Source: an uncultured Alphaproteobacteria bacterium
Lineage (GTDB): Bacteria > Pseudomonadota > Alphaproteobacteria > CAAHEQ01 > UBA3637
DNA length: 33,748 bases
NCBI GenBank assembly: GCA_944392795.1
Contig: CALXXX010000020.1
Span: 1 to 33,748 of the forward strand
Reading direction: 5' to 3'
Part shown: piece by piece, positions 15,603-23,647 of the stretch
Layout: each line of letters opens with the position of its first letter
Position numbering within the stretch: the first letter of the stretch is position 1
Notes under the pieces: model-generated
What the model was told of the DNA's origin: nothing
Database searches by the model: none
What the model saw: the letters and a program-made list of their open reading frames with translations, nothing else
Position numbers and translations under genes: made by a program

Positions 15603-17261
15603 ATGATGAAAGAATGGGAAAAATCTAAAGAACTGATTTCAGAAGGCTATCGAATTCTTGATAAAGAAGTTGCTATTACCATCCCTGGACCTTGTATGCC
15701 GGCTTACTCATTAGAAGAGGATACAGGTATCGGTTCTCCTTATGGCCGTGGAGCAAAACGTTTTTTAGATTTTTTTAATTCCGTTTTTCATAAAATTCTT
15801 TTAGGTCCGACAGGAAAAACATTTCCTCCTTTTTATTCTCCTTATGAAAGCACTTATGGAGAGAATCCGTTTTATATTCCTCTTCAAAAGCTAACGACAG
15901 AAGAAGGCGGTCATTTATTGAGTCTAGCAACTTTAGAAGAAATATATGAAACACCTTCTAATCCGATAGATATTTCATTTCCGACAGTCGGAAGACTATA
16001 TGAAAAAGCACTTAGCGAAGCATGGCACACTTTTGAAAAAAGATTAGCACAAAACGACAAATTTGCTTTAGCTCTTGAACAAGAAATCAATACTTTTAAA
16101 CAGGAACGCCCTTATCTTGAAACGGATGCGCTATTTTATGCCCCTTTTAGTCCTCAAAGGCATATTTTTGAAGCATACTTAGCTTATCGTGCAGCACAAA
16201 ATGAGCAAGCACCCTCTATTGCTGACTTAGAAGTCAAAATCCCAGATTCGGTTGTTATTGCTCAACCTAATTTATTTTTAAAAGATTTTACACTCGGTTC
16301 TCCGCCTGATGCTTTTGCAGATTACAGCCGTGATTGGAACTTTAAAGTTTTCAATCCCGATTTTTTATTTAATCCAGATGGTAGTTTGGGACCTGCCGGA
16401 CAATTTATGTATAAAGTCTTTGATACAATGTTTAAAACTTACAAAGGCGGCGTACGAATTGATCATTATATAGGCTTTGTCAATCCTTATTTAATATCGC
16501 ATCAAAAGGATATCCCAAATGGACGTTTATATTCATCGCCAGAGAATCCTTTACTTCAAAAATACACAAAACATACAACAGAAGCCTTTGCAGAAATAAC
16601 AGAAAAAATAATTCTACGTGCCATGCAAGAAAACAATGCGACTGTAGAACAAATTTATCCTGAAGATTTAGGAAACAGACCTGAACAAATGAACTCTGTT
16701 ATGGATTTGTGCGGATTAGGTCATATGTTGGTTTCTCAATTCGTAGACATTTGGGATCCGAATCACATGTATCGTCTTAAGAATGCTCGTCCGATTGATA
16801 TGGCCGTTTTAGATACACATGATACGCCGGCGACTTTAGAATTTTATGAAACGATGAATCAAGAAAACAGAGTCCGTCATGCAATGCAACTTGCTGAGGA
16901 CTTACGTTTTTATTATTCTCCCAGCCTTTCTTCACCCCAAGCCTTAATACGTATGAAATGGGGTGAGCTTTTAGCCTGTCCGGCGCGTCGGGTTCAGGCA
17001 TTTTTTACTAGTTTAACCGGACAACCGGGACGTTATAATAATCCTGGAAATCCTAAAAAATGGCGATTACGCTGTAGTCCAAATTTTGAAAAATTATACT
17101 TCGAAAATTTACTAAAAGGAACGGCTTATAATCCTCTGGACGCTATTGCTTTAGCTATTTATGCTCGGGGAGATGACTTTTTTAATCAGAACAGAGTGTT
17201 TGTTGATCAGCTACGCAAACAAGAACAAGCTTTAATTTCTGAAATTCAATCTCAACATTGA
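15603..17261 (+). CDS. Divergent 4-alpha-glucanotransferase (GH77, MalQ-like)
   Basis: GH77 enzymes move alpha-1,4-glucan segments between maltodextrin or glycogen chains. The N-terminal half has the family motif LGPTGK, then SPYESTYGENPFYI, equivalent to the MalQ LGPTG...SPYxxxSxxAGNP block. The catalytic set is present: the nucleophile Asp287 in VRIDHYIGF, the acid/base Glu354 in YPEDLG, and the transition-state Asp407 in DTHDTPAT (numbered from ATG 15603). The spacing resembles that of known amylomaltases. Otherwise it is quite diverged. Length is 552 residues. ATG 15603 and ATG 15606 are both possible; GAGGTGAGG overlaps the end of the PHP gene directly upstream, so translation is probably coupled. 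No other glycogen gene is in the window. Confidence 0.85.
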   Translation: MMKEWEKSKELISEGYRILDKEVAITIPGPCMPAYSLEEDTGIGSPYGRGAKRFLDFFNSVFHKILLGPTGKTFPPFYSPYESTYGENPFYIPLQKLTTEEGGHLLSLATLEEIYETPSNPIDISFPTVGRLYEKALSEAWHTFEKRLAQNDKFALALEQEINTFKQERPYLETDALFYAPFSPQRHIFEAYLAYRAAQNEQAPSIADLEVKIPDSVVIAQPNLFLKDFTLGSPPDAFADYSRDWNFKVFNPDFLFNPDGSLGPAGQFMYKVFDTMFKTYKGGVRIDHYIGFVNPYLISHQKDIPNGRLYSSPENPLLQKYTKHTTEAFAEITEKIILRAMQENNATVEQIYPEDLGNRPEQMNSVMDLCGLGHMLVSQFVDIWDPNHMYRLKNARPIDMAVLDTHDTPATLEFYETMNQENRVRHAMQLAEDLRFYYSPSLSSPQALIRMKWGELLACPARRVQAFFTSLTGQPGRYNNPGNPKKWRLRCSPNFEKLYFENLLKGTAYNPLDAIALAIYARGDDFFNQNRVFVDQLRKQEQALISEIQSQH

Positions 17262-17373
17262 TAAGGCACCTATCAACAAATCTTTCAATACGTCATATTT
17301 TTGAGGTATTCTTAGCAAAAAATAAATTATAATGCAGAAAAACATTATCTGTTATTTTATCTTTTTTTTTTAA

Positions 17374-17402
17374 TTGACAAAGAAAAAGAACATCCCTACT
17401 TC
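17374..17402 (+). promoter_or_regulatory. Possible promoter for the response regulator gene
   Basis: A consensus TTGACA (17374-17379) is followed after 17 bases by TACTTC, a poor -10. The 185-base gap before the gene is otherwise AT-rich, with a long T-run (17362-17371) and a weak ATAATG/CATTAT inverted repeat. The call rests mostly on the perfect -35. Confidence 0.35.
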
Positions 17403-17446
17403 CTCCGAAAGAATACAACTTAAAGTTTATTAAAGGAGACTTTTAA

Positions 17447-18085
17447 ATGAAAGTAATATTAGGTGAAAAATCTTTCGAAAAAAGAAAAGAAATTGCACAA
17501 TTTATTCGTAATTTTGATTCAAATACAGAAATCATAGAGTGTGAAGATTGGGATTGTACTTTACTTGATTTAATCCGTTCTGATCAATCAGAGTTACTGT
17601 TTTTAGACCTAAATATTATGGGCGTCAGTTGGCTTCAGCGTATAAAAGATTTACTCGACTCAATCAGTCGAACAAAAATTGTTCTTATGGGAGAAACAAT
17701 TGATCCTTCTCTTTTAGTTGGCGCTTTTGAAGCCGGCATTATTGGATTTATTCCTTATTCAGACATGACGTCTCCTAAAATGCATCATATTTTAGGTTTA
17801 TTAATACATAAAGGTGTTTATTTACCAAGTTTAATTTTAGAAAAGAAAACAACTTTACCAATGGGAAATCAAAGTTATCGGCTACCTTCCGGAGATAACT
17901 TAACCAAACGTCAAGTTCAAGTACTTCAATATTTGATGCAAGGCCTGTCCAACAAACAAATATCAGCCAAAATGGGAATTACAGAACCAACCGTTAAACT
18001 ACATATACACGGCTTATTTCACAAACTCGGAGCCATTAATAGAACTCAGATCTTAATTAAAGCAAGAGAGTTAGGTTTTATCTGA
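17447..18085 (+). CDS. NarL/LuxR-family response regulator with atypical receiver
   Basis: The 212-residue protein has an N-terminal receiver-like domain (1-115) and a C-terminal LuxR-type helix-turn-helix (about 145-212; [20 protein letters not shown], then [10 protein letters not shown]). The receiver has an Asp at the phosphorylation position (Asp54 in LFLDLNIMG). The acidic pair near the N-terminus is reduced (ILGEKS instead of IADDH), the switch Ser/Thr is not evident (VLMGET), and the conserved Lys is replaced (GFIPYSD where GYLLKD is expected). It may therefore act without normal phosphorylation. A strong AAAGGAG is 9 bases from the ATG. No sensor kinase gene is adjacent. The 3' end overlaps the ftsH 3' end by 15 bases, convergently. 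Its targets are unknown. Confidence 0.88.
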   Translation: MKVILGEKSFEKRKEIAQFIRNFDSNTEIIECEDWDCTLLDLIRSDQSELLFLDLNIMGVSWLQRIKDLLDSISRTKIVLMGETIDPSLLVGAFEAGIIGFIPYSDMTSPKMHHILGLLIHKGVYLPSLILEKKTTLPMGNQSYRLPSGDNLTKRQVQVLQYLMQGLSNKQISAKMGITEPTVKLHIHGLFHKLGAINRTQILIKARELGFI

Positions 18086-20026
18086 TTTTTTCTCCTTTTC
18101 TTTTTCCCCAACCTCTTTTTTAAGCGTTTTAGAAGGAGTCAAAGAAATATCACCAACACTCGGAACGCTCGCGCGGGCAAAAGAAGGAGTGCTTTCCTTT
18201 TTAGAAGGTAATTTTTTCCCTTTCAAAAGTAAATTTATTTCTTCTCCTGTTAGAGTTTCATGCTCAATCAAAGCTTCTGATAAAGTTTCTAATTCTTTTT
18301 TATATTTAACCAAAATACGTCTTGTTTCTGCATAAGCATCATCTATGATCTTTCGAATTTGACGATCAACCTCTTCTGCGGTTTTATCCGAAATATTTTT
18401 ATGACGTGTTATACTGTGTCCCAAGAAAACCTCCCCTTCTGGCTCTTCATAAGCCACCGGTCCTAAAGTTTCGCTCATTCCCCATTCTGTCACCATGTGC
18501 CGAGCAATATTTGTTGCCACCTGAATATCATTAGAAGCTCCGGTAGAAACCTTATCCGCTCCGAAAGTTAATTCTTCTGCTAACCGACCGCCGAATAAAA
18601 TTGAAATTCGAGACTTTAAATAGGTATAAGACTGAGAATACTTATCCTTTTCCGGCAATTGCATTGTTAACCCCAAAGCCCGTCCACGAGGAATAATCGT
18701 CACCTTGTGAAGAGGATCAGACTCAGGCAAATGCAAAGAACAAATCGCATGCCCGGCTTCATGATAAGCTGTCATTTTTTTCTCCTTATCATCCATCACC
18801 ATTGAACGACGTTCAGCACCCATCATCACCTTATCTTTTGCATCTTCCATATCTGCCATCGTCACTTTAAATTTATTACGACGAGCTGCCAATAAAGCTG
18901 CTTCGTTAATTAAGTTTGCTAAATCAGCTCCCGAGAAGCCAGGCGTTCCTCTTGCTATGACACGAATATCGACATCAGGGGCTAATGGAACTTTACGAAC
19001 ATGAACAGCTAAAATTTCTTCACGACCGTTAACATCCGGATTTGGAACAACAACCTGACGATCAAAACGTCCCGGACGTAATAAAGCTGGATCCAAAACA
19101 TCTGGTCTGTTTGTCGCTGCGATAAGAATGACGCCTGAATTTGTTTCAAAACCGTCCATCTCAACCAATAACTGGTTTAATGTCTGTTCACGTTCATCAT
19201 TACCGCCTCCTAGACCTGCGCCTCTCTGACGTCCGACAGCATCTATCTCATCGACGAACAAAATACAAGGAGCTTCTTTTTTAGCCTGTTCAAACATATC
19301 TCGAACACGAGACGCACCAACACCAACAAACATCTCAACAAAATCAGAACCAGAAATTGTAAAGAATGGAACATTTGCTTCTCCGGCTATTGCTCGAGCG
19401 AGCAATGTTTTTCCTGTTCCTGGAGGACCAACCAATAAAACACCTTTTGGAATTTTACCACCCAATCTTTGAAATTTGGATGGCTCTTTCAAAAAATCAA
19501 CCACTTCTTGTAACTCTTGTTTAGCTTCATCAATTCCCGCGACATCTTTAAATGTCACCTTATCTTTTTGTCCTAAAAGTTTAGCTCGAGACTTTCCAAA
19601 GCTCATGGCTTTACCGTTGCTGGAAGCCATCTGTTTCATAAAGAAAATCCAAATACCGATAAACAATAACATGGGAAGCCATGACAATAAAGCAGAACCG
19701 AAAGAAAAATCATCACTCTCAGCCTTTAAAGCCGTCACTTTAATATCTTTCTCTCTTAACGCCGGAACCAAACCGGATTCTTCGGGAGCATAACTTGTAA
19801 AAGAACGACCATCTTTCAGTTTTCCTTGTAAAGCCTGTCCTTTTATAGTTACTTCTGTTACATTATTTTCTTCAATTTGCTTATACAAATCAGAATAAGC
19901 TAAATCAACAATTTTATCTGACTTAGGGGAAAAGAACATATTTGAAATAGCTAAAACAACCGCAAAAATAACTAACCACCAAATAAATGAAACTTTTTTT
20001 TCTTTTGTTTTATTCTCATTTGTCAT
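18071..20026 (-). CDS. ftsH: ATP-dependent zinc metalloprotease FtsH
   Basis: FtsH is the membrane-anchored AAA+ protease that degrades misassembled membrane proteins and selected regulators. Two transmembrane helices (about 15-32 and 112-131) flank a periplasmic domain. The AAA module has Walker A GPPGTGKT (200-207), the pore region [14 protein letters not shown], Walker [11 protein letters not shown], and the second region of homology ([20 protein letters not shown]). The zinc site HEAGH is at 422-426. Length is 651 residues, with a Lys/Glu-rich tail. The start overlaps the tilS stop by 11 bases, the usual tilS-ftsH arrangement in proteobacteria. It is the last gene of the minus-strand tol operon. 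Confidence 0.98.
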   Translation of the reverse strand: MTNENKTKEKKVSFIWWLVIFAVVLAISNMFFSPKSDKIVDLAYSDLYKQIEENNVTEVTIKGQALQGKLKDGRSFTSYAPEESGLVPALREKDIKVTALKAESDDFSFGSALLSWLPMLLFIGIWIFFMKQMASSNGKAMSFGKSRAKLLGQKDKVTFKDVAGIDEAKQELQEVVDFLKEPSKFQRLGGKIPKGVLLVGPPGTGKTLLARAIAGEANVPFFTISGSDFVEMFVGVGASRVRDMFEQAKKEAPCILFVDEIDAVGRQRGAGLGGGNDEREQTLNQLLVEMDGFETNSGVILIAATNRPDVLDPALLRPGRFDRQVVVPNPDVNGREEILAVHVRKVPLAPDVDIRVIARGTPGFSGADLANLINEAALLAARRNKFKVTMADMEDAKDKVMMGAERRSMVMDDKEKKMTAYHEAGHAICSLHLPESDPLHKVTIIPRGRALGLTMQLPEKDKYSQSYTYLKSRISILFGGRLAEELTFGADKVSTGASNDIQVATNIARHMVTEWGMSETLGPVAYEEPEGEVFLGHSITRHKNISDKTAEEVDRQIRKIIDDAYAETRRILVKYKKELETLSEALIEHETLTGEEINLLLKGKKLPSKKESTPSFARASVPSVGDISLTPSKTLKKEVGEKEKEKKSDKT

Positions 20027-21227
20027 CTTTTTTTTCCTTTAATTTTATCTTACCTTTAATATTAGCCTTTTTGCGTTTATAATCAAGATGTGGAACCCAT
20101 AAAAGCCCTTTTTCATCAAAAAAAGCCGGAAAAGAAGCACGAACAGCTGCTGGAATTCCTTCCACTTTTAATACACTTTTAAGCGGACCCAACTGAACAC
20201 GTTGTGACACAAGCACTTCATATCCTTCCCAATTCATTGGTCGGTTTGCTTCTACCGTAACGACCTCCATTTTAGAAACTTCTTTTGAAATGTAAAATCC
20301 TTTTTTTACTGGAACAACTTGACAGCCCCCCAAAGTCATTTTCACAGGAAAAATAGGTAATATTTTTTCTAACTGCTGAAGCTTAGGAGAATGACCTTTA
20401 ACCCAATTCATCAAAGAGCTCAATACGCGAATTTTCAGTTCATCCGGCAGAGAATTAAAAAAATCTAGGGGAACAAAAACATATCCGGCTTCAGATTTCG
20501 TCACATGATTGTTAATAAAATCGCTCGTCAATGTTTCAAGGCACACGCGAACTCTTTGTAGTCTTTGAATCGAGCCACATACTGCCTCAGCCGTTAGGCC
20601 CTCTTTTTCTAAAATAGGCTCTATCATTCGCAACCGAACACGTTCATAAAGAGATGACTCATTCATAGGGTCTTCTACCCATGATAATTTTTTTTCTTTC
20701 AAATAATGAATGCAATCCCGATGATGAATACTTAACATCGGCCGAACAAAAGCAATGCCTTGACGATACAAAACAGTCGGCATTGCACACAAACCATCTA
20801 AGCCACTCTGCCGAGCAAGGCGTAGAAAAAAAGTTTCCATTTGATCATCTGCATGATGAGCCAAAAGTAAAACAGGTATATGCTCTTGATGACACCAGTC
20901 TGTTAACAAAGCATATCTTGCTTCCCGTGCTTTTTCTTCAATTCTTGTCTTTGGTTTTTTCCCTGTCCATGTCAAAATACAATGTTCTATTCCCTTTTCA
21001 GACAACCATTGATGAACCATTTGAGCTTCTTCTGTCGATTCAGGACGAAGACCATGATCAACTGTAACGGCCTTAAAAGGAAGTTGATGTTGTTTTGCCC
21101 ATGCTGCTGTTATATACGTCAGAGCAAGACTATCTGCCCCTCCTGAAACAGCAACAGCAACGCTAGAAGGTTGAAGAGAGAGTAAAAACTGATTAAGTGC
21201 TTGATTTACTTTTAATAAAAATGTCAT
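20016..21227 (-). CDS. tilS: tRNA(Ile)-lysidine synthetase
   Basis: TilS converts C34 of the minor tRNA-Ile(CAU) to lysidine, so that it reads AUA. The N-terminal PP-loop ATP pyrophosphatase motif is VAVSGGADS (SGGADS at 28-33), followed by the family motifs [23 protein letters not shown] and the ERVRLR segment. The C-terminal extension is the anticodon/acceptor-recognition part. The start is ATG 21227 (403 residues), overlapping the cpoB stop as ATGA; a TTG two codons earlier is possible but less likely. The 3' end overlaps ftsH. Codon use and length (about 400) are normal. The gene is essential in most bacteria. Confidence 0.95.
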   Translation of the reverse strand: MTFLLKVNQALNQFLLSLQPSSVAVAVSGGADSLALTYITAAWAKQHQLPFKAVTVDHGLRPESTEEAQMVHQWLSEKGIEHCILTWTGKKPKTRIEEKAREARYALLTDWCHQEHIPVLLLAHHADDQMETFFLRLARQSGLDGLCAMPTVLYRQGIAFVRPMLSIHHRDCIHYLKEKKLSWVEDPMNESSLYERVRLRMIEPILEKEGLTAEAVCGSIQRLQRVRVCLETLTSDFINNHVTKSEAGYVFVPLDFFNSLPDELKIRVLSSLMNWVKGHSPKLQQLEKILPIFPVKMTLGGCQVVPVKKGFYISKEVSKMEVVTVEANRPMNWEGYEVLVSQRVQLGPLKSVLKVEGIPAAVRASFPAFFDEKGLLWVPHLDYKRKKANIKGKIKLKEKKDDK

Positions 21228-22036
21228 GAGCAAGACAACTTTTCTGCTTCTTTTTGAGCACGCGTTTTCAAAGTCTGAGAAGCGTTCGGAAACTCTTTTG
21301 ATAGACTTTTAAAAGCAGTGCATGCTTCTTTTTCTTTCCCCAAGCGAGACATAGACATGCCTAATTTAAGCAAATTATCCGGTCCTTTCGTACTCGTTTT
21401 ATACTTTTTAAATCCTTCAGCAAACGCAACCGCCGCCGCCTCATATTGACCACGAACATAATAAGTTTCCCCCAACCAATATTGAGCATTCCCTGCCAAA
21501 GAATCTTCTGGATATTTTTCTAAAAAAGCTCTCAAAGCTTTTTCTGCACCATTGTAATCCGTTTGTTTTAACAATTGATATGCAGACTCGTAAACTGTTG
21601 TTGGATTTTCTGCTATTACTTTTTCTTTAACGCTTTCAGCCTGAGAAGATTTTTTTTCTTCTTTAGATAAAGCCTGTTGTCCTTTTTCTAAATCAGCGAA
21701 TCGTATGTCCATATCAGCGTTCATTCGGTCCAAACGCTCTGTTAATAACTTTTGCTGATGTTTTATTTCCTCGAATTGATTTGTTAAATCTGCTGCAATT
21801 TGCTCAACATCTGCCACTTTAGCATACAAATGCTGAACAGAACCCATTGGTGTTTGTGTTGCAGAAGATGCATCTTGAACATCTTGTTTATAGATTTTCC
21901 GTTGTAAAAGCGTTAAATCACGTTCAATACGATCGACTCGATCTAAAATAGCCCGTTCATCTTGTACAAGCTCAGCTTGAGTTAAGCAAGGCCAGAATAA
22001 TAAAGCAATTATAAAGATAAATCCTTTTTTGTGCAT
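21224..22036 (-). CDS. cpoB: Tol-Pal system protein CpoB (YbgF)
   Basis: CpoB is a periplasmic protein that links Tol-Pal with peptidoglycan synthesis during constriction. There is a cleavable signal peptide (MHKKGFIFIIALLFWPCLTQA, cut after TQA), then a trimerising coiled coil (about residues 25-110) and three C-terminal TPR-like repeats (starting AYQLLKQTDYNGAEKALRAF, then NAQYWLGETYYVRGQYEAA). Length is 270 residues. Two ATGs are adjacent (22037-22039 and 22034-22036); I chose the second, because GAGGA is only one base from the first and four from the second. A hairpin with a T-run lies between pal and this gene. It is translationally coupled to tilS. Confidence 0.93.
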   Translation of the reverse strand: MHKKGFIFIIALLFWPCLTQAELVQDERAILDRVDRIERDLTLLQRKIYKQDVQDASSATQTPMGSVQHLYAKVADVEQIAADLTNQFEEIKHQQKLLTERLDRMNADMDIRFADLEKGQQALSKEEKKSSQAESVKEKVIAENPTTVYESAYQLLKQTDYNGAEKALRAFLEKYPEDSLAGNAQYWLGETYYVRGQYEAAAVAFAEGFKKYKTSTKGPDNLLKLGMSMSRLGKEKEACTAFKSLSKEFPNASQTLKTRAQKEAEKLSCS

Positions 22037-22051
22037 CATTTCCTCTATATA

Positions 22052-22090
22052 TAAAAAAAGTGCCTTGTCTATTTATACCGACAAAGCACT
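22052..22090 (-). terminator. Intra-operon terminator or attenuator between pal and cpoB
   Basis: On the minus strand, AGTGC-x-TTGTC pairs with GACAA-x-GCACT (arms 22080-22090 and 22059-22069) around a 10-base loop with one internal mismatch, and a run of seven T follows directly. This is a good intrinsic terminator, placed in the 79 bases after pal. It may limit transcription of cpoB-tilS-ftsH relative to pal. Confidence 0.78.
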
Positions 22091-22115
22091 CTTTTTAAAA
22101 GTATTTTTTAAAATT

Positions 22116-22613
22116 TTAATTTACAATTGTCACCGCTCGACGATTTTTAGACCATGCAGCTTCTGTAGAACCAAAGACATCTGGTCTTTCTTTTCCATAA
22201 GAAATAACTCGAATACGACCGGCATCAATACCGTTTGCCACAAAATAATCTCGAACAGCATTCGCACGACGCTCGCCCAAAGCAAGATTATATTCGCGCG
22301 TTCCTCGTTCATCACAATGACCTTCAATAACAATCATTGCATTTGGATTTTGATGTAGCCACGCCAATTGCTCATTTAAAATTTCAAGCGCTGTTCCATT
22401 CAAAGAAGAGCTGTTAAATCCAAAATAAATAATAGGACTGACAGCATTCTTAAACTGCTCCGAATAACGGGTATCGCTTAAATTTGTGATGTCAGCATCA
22501 GACCAAGCATTTATTCGCTCTGCAGAAGCAGTTGCATCTCCTGCTTTATCTGATGAAGCACATGCGCTTAACACAGCACAAATCAAGACCGCAGCCAGGA
22601 ACGTTTTTTTCAT
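22116..22613 (-). CDS. pal: Peptidoglycan-associated lipoprotein Pal
   Basis: Pal is an outer-membrane lipoprotein that binds the diaminopimelate of peptidoglycan and, with TolB, anchors the envelope. The lipoprotein signal is MKKTFLAAVLICAVLSAC, with Cys18. A Ser/Ala-rich linker leads to the OmpA-like domain: YFGFNSSSLN, the motif VIEGHCDERGTREYN, LGERRANAVRDY, and the C-terminal NRRAVTIV. The ATG at 22613 is chosen because AGAGG precedes it and the signal peptide begins there; an in-frame upstream extension (to 22688) only reads a neighbouring small gene in another frame. The gene lies 10 bases downstream of the small lipoprotein gene and is followed by a terminator. Length is 165, normal for the family. 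Confidence 0.97.
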   Translation of the reverse strand: MKKTFLAAVLICAVLSACASSDKAGDATASAERINAWSDADITNLSDTRYSEQFKNAVSPIIYFGFNSSSLNGTALEILNEQLAWLHQNPNAMIVIEGHCDERGTREYNLALGERRANAVRDYFVANGIDAGRIRVISYGKERPDVFGSTEAAWSKNRRAVTIVN

Positions 22614-22623
22614 CACGCGCCTC

Positions 22624-22755
22624 TTACTTGTTTTCTGCAGGAAGTGTTTCAACTGCTGAAGAACGAGCTTTTGTTGTTGTTGCTGCATCTTCGTCAGAAG
22701 CGCAAGCTGTTAAAAGAGTACAACCAACTAATAAAGCAAATAAAATGTGTTTCAT
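22624..22755 (-). CDS. Small lipoprotein, 43 aa, upstream of pal
   Basis: A 43-residue open frame from ATG 22755 to TAA 22624, with GAAGGAG 8 bases upstream. It has a full lipoprotein signal: MKH, a hydrophobic run and the lipobox LTAC with Cys18. The mature peptide is only 26 residues, beginning CASDEDAATTTKARSS and ending ENK. The region also contains a longer frame that runs into pal, which masks this gene. Its start of mature sequence (CASDEDA) resembles that of Pal (CASSDKA), so it could be a duplicated Pal N-terminus that lost the OmpA-like domain; this is inference. It lies 44 bases downstream of another lipoprotein gene and 10 bases before pal, so all three are probably on one transcript. 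Small outer-membrane lipoproteins such as Lpp have comparable mature size, but the heptad pattern is not evident here. Confidence 0.75.
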   Translation of the reverse strand: MKHILFALLVGCTLLTACASDEDAATTTKARSSAVETLPAENK

Positions 22756-22799
22756 ATTCTTTTCTCCTTCTATAAGATGATCACATTTAAAGTCTTAGC

Positions 22800-23549
22800 C
22801 TATTTTTCTTCTAAAGGCAAGATTTCTTTTTCATTATTTATTATTGAATTCGTTTCCGTATCAGAAACAGGTTCCAAATTCTCAGTATCCTCTGTGATCT
22901 CAAGCTCTTCCACTGTGCTGGAATTAACATCTCCTGTTGATACTTCCTCAGTTTTTGTTGAAGGCTCCTCCGCTATAACTTCTTCTTCTACATTTACTTC
23001 TAGATTAAAAGAAGATGCTTGATTAGGATTCCCAGTTTCAGGTAGCTTTTTCAATTCATCTTCTGTCCCCGGTTCTATTGCTTTCAATTCCCCGGATAAA
23101 GCTGTCTTTACTTGTTCTTCTTGAGACGCTTTTTCTTTAATTGTTTCTGTTTCAACAACGACTTTTTCTTGAACGGACATATCCTCTTCTGTTGCGGCCT
23201 CATTCATTACGATAACCTCTGCATTTTCGGCAGTTTCTCGAACATCAACGACAGGGTATACCATATTTGGATCGCTCATTTCCTCCACGCCAGCGGCATA
23301 CGGAATGACAAGACTTGTTCCATCAGCTGTTTCTCCGAAAACAACTGTTTTCTTATTTTTCTGCTTCAAATAAGCCGTTTCTTCAACACACTCACGGAAA
23401 GCAGCATTTTGATAGAAATTTTCCGGATCACAGCCTATTGTTGTTTTATACTGGCAATGTTTTACCTGTGTTTCATTAAATTCTGGTGTTGAATAGCAAC
23501 CGACCAGTAAAATTGGCAAAGCACAAATCAATACTGATGTTTTTTTCAT
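22800..23549 (-). CDS. Acidic lipoprotein, 249 aa, between tolB and pal
   Basis: The N-terminus is a lipoprotein signal with lipobox LVGC (Cys18). The mature protein has a Cys-containing segment of about 100 residues (CQYKTTIGCDPENFYQNAAF, then a Cys near residue 54) and a long low-complexity tail from about residue 105, rich in Glu, Thr, Ser and Val, ending in LEEK. The tail is probably disordered and strongly negative. AGGGG lies 8 bases before ATG 23549. The gene stands where pal usually follows tolB directly. The 98-base gap to tolB contains an 8-bp palindrome TGACGTCA and a possible TTGTCT-18-TAGATG promoter, so it may start its own transcript. Its function is unknown; periplasmic location next to Tol-Pal suggests an envelope role. 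Confidence 0.82.
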   Translation of the reverse strand: MKKTSVLICALPILLVGCYSTPEFNETQVKHCQYKTTIGCDPENFYQNAAFRECVEETAYLKQKNKKTVVFGETADGTSLVIPYAAGVEEMSDPNMVYPVVDVRETAENAEVIVMNEAATEEDMSVQEKVVVETETIKEKASQEEQVKTALSGELKAIEPGTEDELKKLPETGNPNQASSFNLEVNVEEEVIAEEPSTKTEEVSTGDVNSSTVEELEITEDTENLEPVSDTETNSIINNEKEILPLEEK

Positions 23550-23647
23550 TGAAATACCCCTATTTCATCTATTGACGTCAAAATCTTGTAGACAAGTTTA
23601 CGCCGGTATTTCTTAATTTTTGTTTAAAAAAAATGTTTTTCTCATAC

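Noticed and set aside
22614-22688. Gln-rich N-terminal extension of Pal
   Set aside because: It is the small lipoprotein gene read in another frame. Pal's signal peptide begins at 22613 with its own ribosome site.
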